NCBI RefSeq assembly: GCF_010548145.1
Contig: NZ_JAAGLN010000002.1
Location: 1 to 64,000 of the forward strand
Direction of reading: 5' to 3'
Length of the DNA stretch: 64,000 nt
Source of the DNA: Streptomyces sp. SID10853
GTDB lineage: Bacteria > Actinomycetota > Actinomycetes > Streptomycetales > Streptomycetaceae
Positions 50,685-59,189 of this stretch are shown here, piece by piece. Position 1 is the first letter of the stretch, and each line of letters begins with the position of its first letter. The position numbers were made by a program, and so were the translations under genes. The notes beneath the pieces are model-generated. The model did not search any database, was not told the DNA's origin, and saw only the letters and a program-made list of their open reading frames with translations.

Positions 50685-53600
50685 CTAACATCTGGGACTG
50701 ATTGTTACCTTGCAGACTAGGTCACCTGGCTGAAGGCCATGTTTCTTCATCTGCGCCGAAATTTGAGCACCGAAGCTGCGATTAACCGAACTGTCGAGTG
50801 GCGTCATGTTCGACACATCATCAGCCCCACCGAGTTGCAACTCAATTATGTGGTCAATATCCGAACCTTCCACCGTTTGATTTCCTGCTGCACGCCACAT
50901 ATCTGCTGCGCTCCCAGACCGATCAACTGCCGTCACGACAAGCTGGTCGGCAGAATTTAGAGCGGCAACCTTTTTGTCAGCTGCGGCTGTCTGATCCGGC
51001 GTCCAACTCTTCTTGTACTTCAAATCCAGGGTCGCGCCATTGCAGTTGTGCACCAAGATCGGCGTGGTCCCCGCCAGCACATAGTACGTATGCAGCTGCC
51101 GGACCGTGAGGTTGTACATGTCTGCCGCACCGGCACGTACGGCAACCTTCGCGACGAATACCTGGCTGTCCGTAGCAGTGTTGAGCGCATGCCCTGCCAC
51201 AAGGTGGCCCGCCGGCACCCAGCCGTGAGTGGTGTCGTCCCAGTAGGGGTGCTTGGACGTCGTGTGCAGGACCGCAGCGCTGCCGTCCGCTCTGCGGATC
51301 GTGAGATCGATCAGGTCGTTGTCGTGGTTGACCCACCGGGCCGTGACTTCGCGAGGGCCCTGGTGTTTTCCGGTGTTCGGATCGGCCGCTTCTACCTTGT
51401 CACCAGACTTGATCTTCCCGATCGGCTTTGTCTTGCCGTCCATCATCAGGACCCGGGTGGACGGGGTGAAGCTGCACGTGATGCCCGACGAGGAGCCGCT
51501 CTTGGGCGCCGCCTTGGACGCCCGCTCGCCGCCCTTCGTCGGACCCGCCGACGCCGTGTCCTCCGCTGCGGACGACGCTGCCGGGGCACCGGCAGATGTC
51601 GCCGCCTCCTCCTTGGTCGCCGTCTTCGAGGAAGCCGCCGCGAGTTCATCGATGTCTCTGGCCGCGACAGCAGCCGTCACCCCGAGGCTTCCGACCGCAC
51701 CGACCGCACCGAGGACACCGCCGACAACGGGCGCGCCTACCTCTGCCCCTGCGGTGACCCCCTCGGCCACGCCAGTCAGAACGGCCGCACACACCGCGGC
51801 TGCAGCCACGCATCCGGCCACTGCGGCCACCACGACAACTGTCCCGATCACCGCCGCCATCACCGGATGCTGCTGCACATAATGGTAGGTTTTATGGACG
51901 ATATGGCTCATATGGCACGAAAACGACCATCCGCACCCGTGGTGAGTGGTGCCGCCTCCCCCGCCGGTGTCACCGCCACCGGCCATCCCTCCTCCGCCGT
52001 GCGTGTACGCACCGCCGCCCGAATTCTTGGACCAGTCGTTACTCGTACAGCTCGCCGAGTGGCTGGACCCGGCGCAGGCCCGGGAGGTGGACGGATCGTT
52101 CCCGTTGCCGGCGCCCGTGTACATCTGCAGCAGGCCTGTGGGGTCCGAGCCTGAGACGGGGTTGTCGGCCGCGTAGCTGTAACCGTTGATCTGCTGCGGG
52201 TCCGTGAGTTCCATGATCGGGTCGAGCGAGACGAACCGGCCGATGGTGGGGTCGTACTCACGGGCGCCCAGATGGGTCAGGTCACTGGTGGTGTCCTGTA
52301 TCCCGCCGACAAAGCCCTTGTCGCCCAACCATGCCCCAGTTGAGGGCTGTTGCCCTCGCGGGTTACCGAAGGGGTCCATCCGGCGGAAGGTGACTGCCTG
52401 CGTGGTGGAGTCCACCTGGGTCTCGGCTGTTCCGTGCCGGTCGGACAGCTGCCACTGCAGGCCATCGCTGGTCCGTGCGGCGATGGTCTGCCCAGCCCAC
52501 GAGTAGTAGCGCGTGGCTTTCGTGCCCCCCGACTTCGCGAGACGGATCTCGGTGTCGCCGAGGAAGAGGGTGGTACCTGTGCTGTCGCGCGAGAGCAGGC
52601 GGTTGCCGTCGGCGTCGCACAGATAGGAGGAAGAAGTGCCGTCGGCATTGGTGACTTTCGCCAGGTGGCCCTCGTCGTCCCAGTCAAGGCTCTGCTTCTT
52701 GCCGTCCAGGGTGCGGGCGGTGGTGTTGCCCGACGAGTCGTAGGTGTACGAGTCGTCAGTGGTGGCACCGTCCGCTTGGGTGGTCGTCGCCGAGGTCAGG
52801 GTGTGCGGCTGGTCCGCCTTGGCGGCCGGGTACGTGTAGTTGGTGGTCGTGTCGCCCGGGCCACCGGGCCCAGCGACCGGCCCGGTGGTCGCGTGGTCGA
52901 CCTGCTTGGTGCGGTTGCCCAGGTCGTCGTAGGTGTACGACTGCCAGTACGCGGCCGGTCCGCCCAGGACCGCCGTGGACGGGCCGGATGCGCAGGCGTC
53001 CGTCGCGGTCCAGGCCTGAGTAAGCCGGGCGTGGCCGTCGTAGCGGAAACACTGGACGTCGTCGCCGGCCGTGGAATGCGTGGCGATCTTGGTGGGGTTG
53101 CCCGCGTCGTCGTAGGTGTACGAGGTGTCCTGCACCGGCGCGGTCGCATTGTCGTCCGTGACCAGCTGATCGCTCAGACGGCGGGTGCCGTCCTCGTACT
53201 TGTTGGTCACCTGGGGCCATTTGGCACTGTCCGAAGCAGAGACGCCGAGGGTGAGCTGGGAGACATCGCCCTGCTTCGTGTACGTCGTGTTCTGGACGTA
53301 TCCGGTCTTGCCGGACAGCTCGGTAGGCATACCGAGCCCGTTGTAGCGGTACGTCATCGACTCACTGGGCAGATCGCCTGCCGCTGGATCCGATGTGGTC
53401 TGAACCGTGCCGTCCAGGTTGTACCCAGTGCTCGACGTGTAGGTACCCGCCAGGGGCTCCTCGCCCGCAACGGACGGAACAACAGTGCGCGTCGCTGTGG
53501 GCCGGTAGAGCCCGTCGTACGTCACGACCTGGCTGATGTACGCCTTGCCGCCGCTCCCCGAACCCCCGACGTAACGAACCGACGCACTCGGCTTGCCCTT

Positions 53601-53855
53601 GGCGATGGAGTCGAAGGTCCACTTGGTCAGCTGATGGGCGGCATCCTGGGTGGCCCCGTCGTACATGCCTGTCTTGCGGCCAAGCTCGTCGTACGTGTAG
53701 CTGAGCGTCTTGGAGCGCGAATCCGTAGTGGACGTCACCTGGTCCAGGTCGTCGTACGCCGTGCGGATCGTGCCCGCGTCAGGGTCGGTTGACGTGACCT
53801 TCCGGCCCATCAGGTCGTAGGTGTAGGACCAGGTGTTGCCATCCGTGTCATGCAC
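50685..53855 (-). CDS. 5'-truncated RHS/YD-repeat polymorphic toxin with Hint and HNH-like nuclease
   Basis: A 1056-aa open frame from the first GTG; the frame itself is open to the TGA at 53925. Residues 1-480 are YD/RHS repeats. The core-terminating motif is GFVGGIQDTTSDLTHLGARE then YDPTIGRFVSLDPI, ending DPTGL near 573. A glycine-rich linker and a hydrophobic segment (VMAAVIGTVVVVAAVAGCVA) follow. A Hint/pretoxin domain (about 793-937) runs from CSFTPSTRVLMMDGKTKPIG to YYVLAGTTPILVHNCN. The last 115 residues carry DIDHIIELQLGG-x5-SNMTPLDSSVNRSFG, an HNH/EndoVII-like nuclease. The secretion part, signal peptide and any promoter are missing. Confidence 0.85.
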   Translation of the reverse strand: MHDTDGNTWSYTYDLMGRKVTSTDPDAGTIRTAYDDLDQVTSTTDSRSKTLSYTYDELGRKTGMYDGATQDAAHQLTKWTFDSIAKGKPSASVRYVGGSGSGGKAYISQVVTYDGLYRPTATRTVVPSVAGEEPLAGTYTSSTGYNLDGTVQTTSDPAAGDLPSESMTYRYNGLGMPTELSGKTGYVQNTTYTKQGDVSQLTLGVSASDSAKWPQVTNKYEDGTRRLSDQLVTDDNATAPVQDTSYTYDDAGNPTKIATHSTAGDDVQCFRYDGHARLTQAWTATDACASGPSTAVLGGPAAYWQSYTYDDLGNRTKQVDHATTGPVAGPGGPGDTTTNYTYPAAKADQPHTLTSATTTQADGATTDDSYTYDSSGNTTARTLDGKKQSLDWDDEGHLAKVTNADGTSSSYLCDADGNRLLSRDSTGTTLFLGDTEIRLAKSGGTKATRYYSWAGQTIAARTSDGLQWQLSDRHGTAETQVDSTTQAVTFRRMDPFGNPRGQQPSTGAWLGDKGFVGGIQDTTSDLTHLGAREYDPTIGRFVSLDPIMELTDPQQINGYSYAADNPVSGSDPTGLLQMYTGAGNGNDPSTSRACAGSSHSASCTSNDWSKNSGGGAYTHGGGGMAGGGDTGGGGGTTHHGCGWSFSCHMSHIVHKTYHYVQQHPVMAAVIGTVVVVAAVAGCVAAAAVCAAVLTGVAEGVTAGAEVGAPVVGGVLGAVGAVGSLGVTAAVAARDIDELAAASSKTATKEEAATSAGAPAASSAAEDTASAGPTKGGERASKAAPKSGSSSGITCSFTPSTRVLMMDGKTKPIGKIKSGDKVEAADPNTGKHQGPREVTARWVNHDNDLIDLTIRRADGSAAVLHTTSKHPYWDDTTHGWVPAGHLVAGHALNTATDSQVFVAKVAVRAGAADMYNLTVRQLHTYYVLAGTTPILVHNCNGATLDLKYKKSWTPDQTAAADKKVAALNSADQLVVTAVDRSGSAADMWRAAGNQTVEGSDIDHIIELQLGGADDVSNMTPLDSSVNRSFGAQISAQMKKHGLQPGDLVCKVTISPRC

Positions 53856-53924
53856 CTCGGACAGCCGGCTCTTGGCGTCGTACGTGTACTTGATGGAGCT
53901 GTAGGTGTGACGTACACAGAAAGC

Positions 53925-54959
53925 TCACACCCCCGGTGCCAGCCGCTGTACGTCGCGTGCCGTCCCCGTCACCCCCGCCAGGAATCCCTGCGCCCTGGGG
54001 GACGCCGTGTCCGTGAGCCACGCGGGGTCGATGTCGCAGACCGCCACGCGGACCTCCGTGCCTGCCAGGGCGAGCGGGAGGGTGTGGACCACCGTGGACG
54101 GGAAGCTCACGATCGTGCGGCCGATCGGGCCGCGGCGGGCGATCAGTTCCAGCGGGAGGTCGGGGCGGACGATCTCCAGGCCCGTCTCCGCGTGCAGCCG
54201 GTGCAGCTTCTCGGTGGATTCGCGCCGGTGGGCGAAGTACCGCGTCACCTGGTGCGTACGGGCAAGCCCCGTCACCGCCGCGAGGTAGCGGTCCTCGTCC
54301 ACCACCCCGGTCTCCACGAGCGAGGTGCCCACCAGGTCCGATGTGCGGGTGATTCTCGGCGGGCCGAAGCGGGAGCGCGTCCAGGCGAAGTCGTTGGCCG
54401 TGAGCGTCAGACCGGGCGGTGCCTCCGCCACCGGCATCGAGCTGAAGACCTCGACCGCGCGCCGGCCGGACGGGGTGAGGCGGCGGCGGGCCGCCGACGC
54501 CATCGGGGCGAACAGCAGGTCGCGGGGGCCGCGGCGGCCGCGTCTGTGCCAGCGGACCAGGGGCTCCCCCGCGGCGAGTTGGGCGATGAACTCCATGGTG
54601 GCCGTGCCGTCGTCCACCACCGTCAGGTCCCGGGCACCGGTCAGGGCGAGGAGGAGCTGCACGTACCGCGAGAACGGGTCACCGATGACGATCCGGCCCG
54701 CCCCGCGCAGCAGGGGTGCCAGCCCGCCGATGGTCTGGAACGGCGCCGCCACTCCGCCACGCGCCTCCTCCCAGCGCACCGTGATCCCCTCGCCCCGGGC
54801 CAGTTCGGCCATCCGGCGGAGCTGGCCCCTGGACATGGGGTCGAGCGGTGAGAGGACGACCACGGTCAGGTCCCTGGTCGTCGTGTGGGCCCACTCCAGC
54901 AGGTTGAGCAGCTGGACGGGGCTCTCCACGAAGGCGAGCGTGGCGGGGGCGCTCTTCAC
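53925..54959 (-). CDS. Polysialyltransferase-like protein of the wall polymer cluster
   Basis: A 344-aa protein with the layout of bacterial polysialyltransferase-related proteins (TLAFVESPVQLLNLLEWAHT, GRIVIGDPFSRYVQLLLALT, LTVVDDGTATMEFIAQLAAG, IVSFPSTVVHTLPLALAGTE). No signal peptide. It lies 130 bp after neuB; the spacer is filled by GGTCTC/CCGGTTCTC repeats. Its TGA is directly abutted in frame by the RHS fragment. Substrate is inferred to be a nucleotide-activated nonulosonate from the neighbouring NeuA/NeuB. Confidence 0.8.
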   Translation of the reverse strand: MKSAPATLAFVESPVQLLNLLEWAHTTTRDLTVVVLSPLDPMSRGQLRRMAELARGEGITVRWEEARGGVAAPFQTIGGLAPLLRGAGRIVIGDPFSRYVQLLLALTGARDLTVVDDGTATMEFIAQLAAGEPLVRWHRRGRRGPRDLLFAPMASAARRRLTPSGRRAVEVFSSMPVAEAPPGLTLTANDFAWTRSRFGPPRITRTSDLVGTSLVETGVVDEDRYLAAVTGLARTHQVTRYFAHRRESTEKLHRLHAETGLEIVRPDLPLELIARRGPIGRTIVSFPSTVVHTLPLALAGTEVRVAVCDIDPAWLTDTASPRAQGFLAGVTGTARDVQRLAPGV

Positions 54960-55089
54960 AGTGGCGGTTCTCCGGTCTCGGGTCTCCGGGCTCGGGGGCC
55001 GGTCTCAGGCCGGGTCCCGGTTCTCAGGGCCGGTCTCAGGAGCCGGTTCCGGTTCTCCTGGTCGGCTTCTCCGGCCTGGGCGGCCGGTC
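54960..55089. repeat. GGTCTC/CCGGTTCTC short-repeat spacer
   Basis: A noncoding 130-bp spacer between the polysialyltransferase-like gene and neuB, made of degenerate copies of CCGGTCTCAGG and CCGGTTCTC. Confidence 0.6.
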
Positions 55090-56013
55090 TCAGACCGACG
55101 CGGGCTCGCGGTCCGCGCCCTCGGCGACGACGCCCGCGACCCGGCGCAGCTTCTTCATCGGGGCCAGCTCCGACTCGTAGACCTTCTTGACGCCGTCGCC
55201 GAGCGACGCCTCGATGGTGCGGATGTCACGCACCAGCCGCTGCAGTCCCTGCGGCTCGACAGACGCCGCCTGGTCGGAGCCCCACATGGCGCGGTCCAGG
55301 GTGATGTGGCGCTCGACGAAGGCCGCGCCGAGCGCGACCGCCGCGAGGGTGGTCTGGAGGCCGGTCTCGTGGCCGCTGTAGCCGATCGGGACGTTCGGGT
55401 ACTCGCCCTGGAGCGTGTTGATGACCCGGAGGTTCAGCTCCTCTGCCTTCGCCGGGTACGTCGAAGTGGCGTGGCAGAGCAGGATGTTGTCGCTGCCGAG
55501 CACCTCGACCGCGTGCCTGATCTGCTTCGGGGTCGACATGCCGGTGGAGAGGATCACCGTACGGCCGGTGGCCCGCAGCGCGCGCAGCAGCTCGTCGTCG
55601 GTGAGCGAGGCGGAGGCGACCTTGTGCGCCGGTACGTCGAACTTCTCCAGGAACGCGACGGCCTCGGTGTCCCACGGCGATGCGAACCAGTCGATGCCGC
55701 GCTCGGCGCAGTGCTCGCTGATCGCGCGGTACTCGGCCTCGCCGAACTCGACGCGGTGCCGGTAGTCGATGTACGTCATCCGGCCCCACGGGGTGTCGCG
55801 CTCGATGTCCCACTGGTCGCGCGGGGTGCAGATCTCCGGCGTGCGCTTCTGGAACTTGACCGCGTCGCAGCCGGCTTCGGCGGCGATGTCGATCAGGGCG
55901 AGGGCGTTGTCGAGCTCGCCGTTGTGGTTGATGCCGATCTCGCCCGTGATGTAGACGGGGTTGCCGGGGCCCGCGGTCTTGGCGCCGAGGGTACGGAGGC
56001 GGGTGGTGCTCAT
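55090..56013 (-). CDS. neuB: Nonulosonic acid (NeuB-type) synthase
   Basis: A 307-aa NeuB-type aldol synthase condensing PEP with a hexose or its phosphate. YITGEIGINHNGELDNALAL near residue 20, DAVKFQKRTPEICTPRDQWD near 50, HKVASASLTDDELLRALRAT and PIGYSGHETG are family motifs. It lacks the C-terminal SAF (antifreeze-like) domain of Neu5Ac synthases, as in the shorter Kdn/other-nonulosonate type. AAGGAA precedes the ATG; 12 bp separate it from the NeuA-HAD gene. In S. coelicolor this region makes a Kdn-containing teichulosonic acid (established knowledge). Confidence 0.92.
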   Translation of the reverse strand: MSTTRLRTLGAKTAGPGNPVYITGEIGINHNGELDNALALIDIAAEAGCDAVKFQKRTPEICTPRDQWDIERDTPWGRMTYIDYRHRVEFGEAEYRAISEHCAERGIDWFASPWDTEAVAFLEKFDVPAHKVASASLTDDELLRALRATGRTVILSTGMSTPKQIRHAVEVLGSDNILLCHATSTYPAKAEELNLRVINTLQGEYPNVPIGYSGHETGLQTTLAAVALGAAFVERHITLDRAMWGSDQAASVEPQGLQRLVRDIRTIEASLGDGVKKVYESELAPMKKLRRVAGVVAEGADREPASV

Positions 56014-56024
56014 GAGGGGGTTCC

Positions 56025-57389
56025 TTACTTGTTGAGGGTGGGGCCCAGGAGCCAGGCGGCGATCTCGCGGATCGCTCCTTCGCCGCCGGGGGTGGTGGTG
56101 ACCGCGCGTGCGGCGCCGCGTACGGCGTCGTGGGCCTGGGCGACCGCGACGGGCCACCCGACGAGGCCGAAGCACGGCAGGTCGTTCACGTCGTTGCCGA
56201 CGTAGAGCACGCGCTCGGGCGCGACACCCTGTTCATCGCACCACTGCTTGAGTGCGAGGTCCTTGCGGTCGATGCCGTGCAGCACGGGCACCCGCAGCTT
56301 GCGGGCGCGCGCCGCGACGACCGGGTTCTGTTCGGTGGAGAGGATCAGGAGCTTGAGGTCCGTGGTGTCACGGAGCGCCGCGATACCGAGGCCGTCGCCG
56401 CGGTGGACGGCGACGGTCTCGCGGCCGTCCGCGTCGATGAGCACCCGGTCGTCGGTCTGGGTGCCGTCGAAGTCCAGGACGACGGCGTCGATGTCGTCAC
56501 GGCCCGGCAGCGTACGGACGTCGAGCAGCGGCGCGAGGGCGCGGGCGCGCGCCAGGTCGTGCGGGTCGTCGATCTCCAGCACCCGGGCCGGGTCGGTGCG
56601 GACCAGCGCGGTCTCGCCGAAGAACCGGTGCCGGGCGGTACGGAACCCCGCGGCGTCCATCGCGTAGGCCGCGCCGGTCTCCAGGAAGTCCTGCGGGCGG
56701 TCCTGACGGCGGGGGCGGAACGCCTTGTCGTGGTTGACACCGACCGTTTCCGTGCCGACCGTTTCCGTGCCGGCTTTGTCCGTGCCGGCTTTGTCCGTGC
56801 CGGCTTTGTCCGTGCCGGCGTGGCCCGTGCCGGCCGTGTCCGTGCCGCTCCCGTCGGCGCGGTGTTCCTCGCGGTGTTCCTCGCGCCAGACGAAGCCGTG
56901 CGTGGGCGCCACGGTCAGCGCGGTGTCCGCGCCGCCGTCGGTGACCGCGGCCGCCACGCCGTCGATCTCCTCGCTGGTGAGGAAGGGGCTGGTGCACTGC
57001 ACGAGCAGCACGACGTCCGTTCCCCGGTACGCGTCCAGCGCGTGCAGCACGGCGGCCTCGCTGGTCGCCGTGTCACCGGCGATCTCGGCGGGGCGCAGCA
57101 CGACATCGGCGCCGGCCTCGCGGGCCGCCGTCGCGATCCGCTCGTCGTCCGTCGACACGGCGATGTCGGTGACGCGGCGGGCGCCCCGGCAGGCCCGTAC
57201 GGCACGGGCCACGAGCGGTACACCGCCGACCGCTTCGAGGTTCTTGGCCGGTACGCCCTTGGACCCGCCACGCGCCGGGATCACGGCCAGGACCCGGGGG
57301 GACCTGGCGGGTGCGGCCGGTACCGCGGGCTGTACGGACGGGGCCGGCGGGGGCAGTTCGGCCGGGTCGGTGGCTTCGGTGGGCATCAC
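56025..57389 (-). CDS. neuA: CMP-nonulosonate cytidylyltransferase fused to KdsC/HAD phosphatase
   Basis: A 454-aa bifunctional protein. The N-terminal half is a NeuA-type cytidylyltransferase (VLAVIPARGGSKGVPAKNLE, TDIAVSTDDERIA, LLVQCTSPFLTSEEID). The C-terminal half is a KdsC-like HAD phosphatase (IDAVVLDFDGTQTDDRVLID, RVLYVGNDVNDLPCFGLVGW). Such fusions activate and dephosphorylate Kdn/sialic acids. Between the halves a repeat AGTDK/AGTET (five to seven 15-bp units, 56741-56847) lengthens a loop. GTG 57389 overlaps the upstream stop (GTGA). N-terminal residues 1-30 are Pro/Ala-rich. Confidence 0.93.
   Translation of the reverse strand: MMPTEATDPAELPPPAPSVQPAVPAAPARSPRVLAVIPARGGSKGVPAKNLEAVGGVPLVARAVRACRGARRVTDIAVSTDDERIATAAREAGADVVLRPAEIAGDTATSEAAVLHALDAYRGTDVVLLVQCTSPFLTSEEIDGVAAAVTDGGADTALTVAPTHGFVWREEHREEHRADGSGTDTAGTGHAGTDKAGTDKAGTDKAGTETVGTETVGVNHDKAFRPRRQDRPQDFLETGAAYAMDAAGFRTARHRFFGETALVRTDPARVLEIDDPHDLARARALAPLLDVRTLPGRDDIDAVVLDFDGTQTDDRVLIDADGRETVAVHRGDGLGIAALRDTTDLKLLILSTEQNPVVAARARKLRVPVLHGIDRKDLALKQWCDEQGVAPERVLYVGNDVNDLPCFGLVGWPVAVAQAHDAVRGAARAVTTTPGGEGAIREIAAWLLGPTLNK
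56741..56847 (-). repeat. 15-bp minisatellite inside neuA
   Basis: Seven imperfect 15-bp units around CGTGCCGGCTTTGTC, three of them identical, coding repeats of AGTDK/VGTET. The period is a multiple of three, so copy number can change without frameshift. Confidence 0.9.
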
Positions 57390-59002
57390 AGTTCTCCCAT
57401 GCGGCGGATGACGGGGGCCACGCGCTGGACGCCGTGGCGGTACGCCCCGCGCGCCGCGTCCCGTACGGCGTCGCGCACCACTCGCCGTACGCCGCCGGTC
57501 CCGGTGTCGGGGGCGGCGTCCAGCCGGTAGCGGGCGAGGATGCCGGGGAGGTATCCGGGCGCGGTGGCGAGGGTGTAGTAGGGCTGGATCGGCGGGAGTC
57601 CGGGGTCAAGGAGCAGCCGGGCGACCCGCTCGCGTGCGGCGTCGAAGGCGGTGTCGTACGGGGCTCCGGCGCGGGGCGCTTCCCCATCGGGGGCTCCCCC
57701 ATCGGGGACTCGCCCATCGGGGACTCGCCCATCGGGGACTCGCCCATCGGACACTCCCCCATCGGGGGCTCCCTCGGCAGGGACTTCCCGGGCAGGGGCT
57801 CCCCCGGCAGGAACTTCCCTGCCAGTGGTTTCCCCGCCAGTGGTTTCCCTGCCGGGGGCTACGCCGCCAGGCGTTTCCGGCCCGGCGGCCACCCCCTGGT
57901 CGGCCAGCCACCCGGGGTCGGCCTCCGGGCTCGTGCCGGAGTCCAGCTGGTCCCAGGAGGCGAGGCAGCCGGAGCCGAGGAAGTGGTGGTTGCCGAGCGC
58001 CTCGCGGATGCCGAGGTCGGTGAGGACAGCCGTGGGGATGCGCCGGTGCAGGGATTCGAGAGCCGCGGTCGACGAGACCGTCACCAGCAGGTCCGTGCGG
58101 TCCAGTACCTCGCCCATGTGCCCGTACACCAGGCGGAAGTTGGCGGGCAGCCCGCCGGGCAGCTTCTCCGCCAGCTTCTGGTAGGGCAGCTCCTCGATGT
58201 GTGTGGTGTGCTCACCCGGCTGGGAGCGCAGCTTGAGCAGCACCTCGCGGTCCGGGTGCAGCCGGGCGTGCTCGGCCAGCCGGCGCAGCAGATAGGTACG
58301 GTCCGCGCGGGAGGCGGGCACCGAGGGCTGGGCCGCGAAGACGACGGTCCTCAGCGTGTCCCCTGCGTACGGCGCCCCGCCGAGGAAGGGCAGCGCGGTG
58401 CAGGTCACCGCGGACGCGTCGGCGCCCACTCCCTCGTACACCGCGCGGAACCGTGCCGCGTCGTGCGGCGAGTTGGCGAGCACCACGTCGGCGCCGTGCC
58501 GCAGCAGCAGGCCGTCGGCCAGCTTCTCGTAGACGACACCGACGTAGCCGGTCACGACGACGGGCCGCCGCGCGGGGGTGGAGACTGCGGAGGTGGCGAG
58601 CGCGGGAGTGGCGAGCGCGGGGGTGGTGACCGCGGAGGTGGTGACCGCGGAGGTGGTGACCGCGGAGGTGGTGACCGCGGGGGTGGTGAGCGCGGCGAGG
58701 CCGTGCAGCATGGCCTGGACGGCGCCGCCGACGAGCGCGAGGACGACCACGTCATAGCCGTCGTCCTCGACGGCCCGGAGGAATTCGGCCCCCGTCACCT
58801 CCCGTACATCGGCCGTGTCCACACCGGCCCCGACCTCGGCGAGCTGGCGCGGCGTGGGCGTGGCCCGGCCGCGCAGCAGAAAGCCGCTGAGCCGTGTGTC
58901 GCCCACGGAGAGGCGGCGTGCGGTGAGCGCGCCCCATTTCCAACGGGTGTCGGAATCGGCGATCACGGCAACGCGGAGAACATCGCTTGTACTTGCTTGC
59001 AC
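57386..59002 (-). CDS. DUF6716-type putative glycosyltransferase
   Basis: A 538-aa protein of the DUF6716 putative glycosyltransferase type seen in Streptomyces wall polymer loci. The N-terminus has VLRVAVIADSDTRWKWGALT and the middle RPVVVTGYVGVVYEKLADGL. The glycosyltransferase-like segment reads VYGHMGEVLDRTDLLVTVSS then TAALESLHRRIPTAVLTDLG. Two repeat tracts are present: TTSAV units near residues 102-135 and GRVPDGRVPDG units near 380-430. GTG 59002 is the chosen start. It overlaps neuA by GTGA and is the first gene of the leftward wall polymer operon. Confidence 0.85.
   Translation of the reverse strand: MQASTSDVLRVAVIADSDTRWKWGALTARRLSVGDTRLSGFLLRGRATPTPRQLAEVGAGVDTADVREVTGAEFLRAVEDDGYDVVVLALVGGAVQAMLHGLAALTTPAVTTSAVTTSAVTTSAVTTPALATPALATSAVSTPARRPVVVTGYVGVVYEKLADGLLLRHGADVVLANSPHDAARFRAVYEGVGADASAVTCTALPFLGGAPYAGDTLRTVVFAAQPSVPASRADRTYLLRRLAEHARLHPDREVLLKLRSQPGEHTTHIEELPYQKLAEKLPGGLPANFRLVYGHMGEVLDRTDLLVTVSSTAALESLHRRIPTAVLTDLGIREALGNHHFLGSGCLASWDQLDSGTSPEADPGWLADQGVAAGPETPGGVAPGRETTGGETTGREVPAGGAPAREVPAEGAPDGGVSDGRVPDGRVPDGRVPDGGAPDGEAPRAGAPYDTAFDAARERVARLLLDPGLPPIQPYYTLATAPGYLPGILARYRLDAAPDTGTGGVRRVVRDAVRDAARGAYRHGVQRVAPVIRRMGEL
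57680..57870 (-). repeat. 15-bp minisatellite in the DUF6716 gene, distal tract
   Basis: About twelve units of a 15-bp repeat (CCATCGGGGACTCGC core, then diverging ones) coding PDGRV/GGAPA/EVPAE peptides. Central units are identical. Confidence 0.9.
58576..58695 (-). repeat. 15-bp minisatellite in the DUF6716 gene, proximal tract
   Basis: About eight 15-bp units around CGCGGAGGTGGTGAC, three in a row identical, coding AVTTS/ALATP peptides. Confidence 0.9.
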
Positions 59003-59189
59003 ACCGACGAAGGTAGAAAGGCATTCGGTTCGGCGGCCCAACTCAGCCGCAACAAAGGGTTAACAGCGGGCCGACAGCGAGAGAAACGGCGAGCGGGGCG
59101 GGCCGGTTCACTGTTCCGCCATATTCAGTTCACCTGTCATCCCACCGGGCTTCAGGGCGAATGCCGGGGGGCCTCTTAGCGTCACGCAG
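59003..59189. promoter_or_regulatory. Divergent promoter region of the wall polymer operons
   Basis: 187 bp between the DUF6716 gene (minus) and the GT2 gene (plus), the only AT-richer stretch of the cluster (GCATTCGG, CGCCATATTCAGTTCACC). It must hold both promoters; I cannot place -35/-10 elements with confidence. Confidence 0.5.

Noticed and set aside
49014..53930. Insertion of the toxin island by an integrative element
   Set aside because: No integrase, transposase, tRNA target or flanking direct repeats could be found; homologous exchange of an RHS tail is more likely.
57680..58695. Regular repeats resembling a CRISPR array
   Set aside because: Units are 15 bp and head-to-tail without unique spacers, in frame inside a coding gene; no cas genes.
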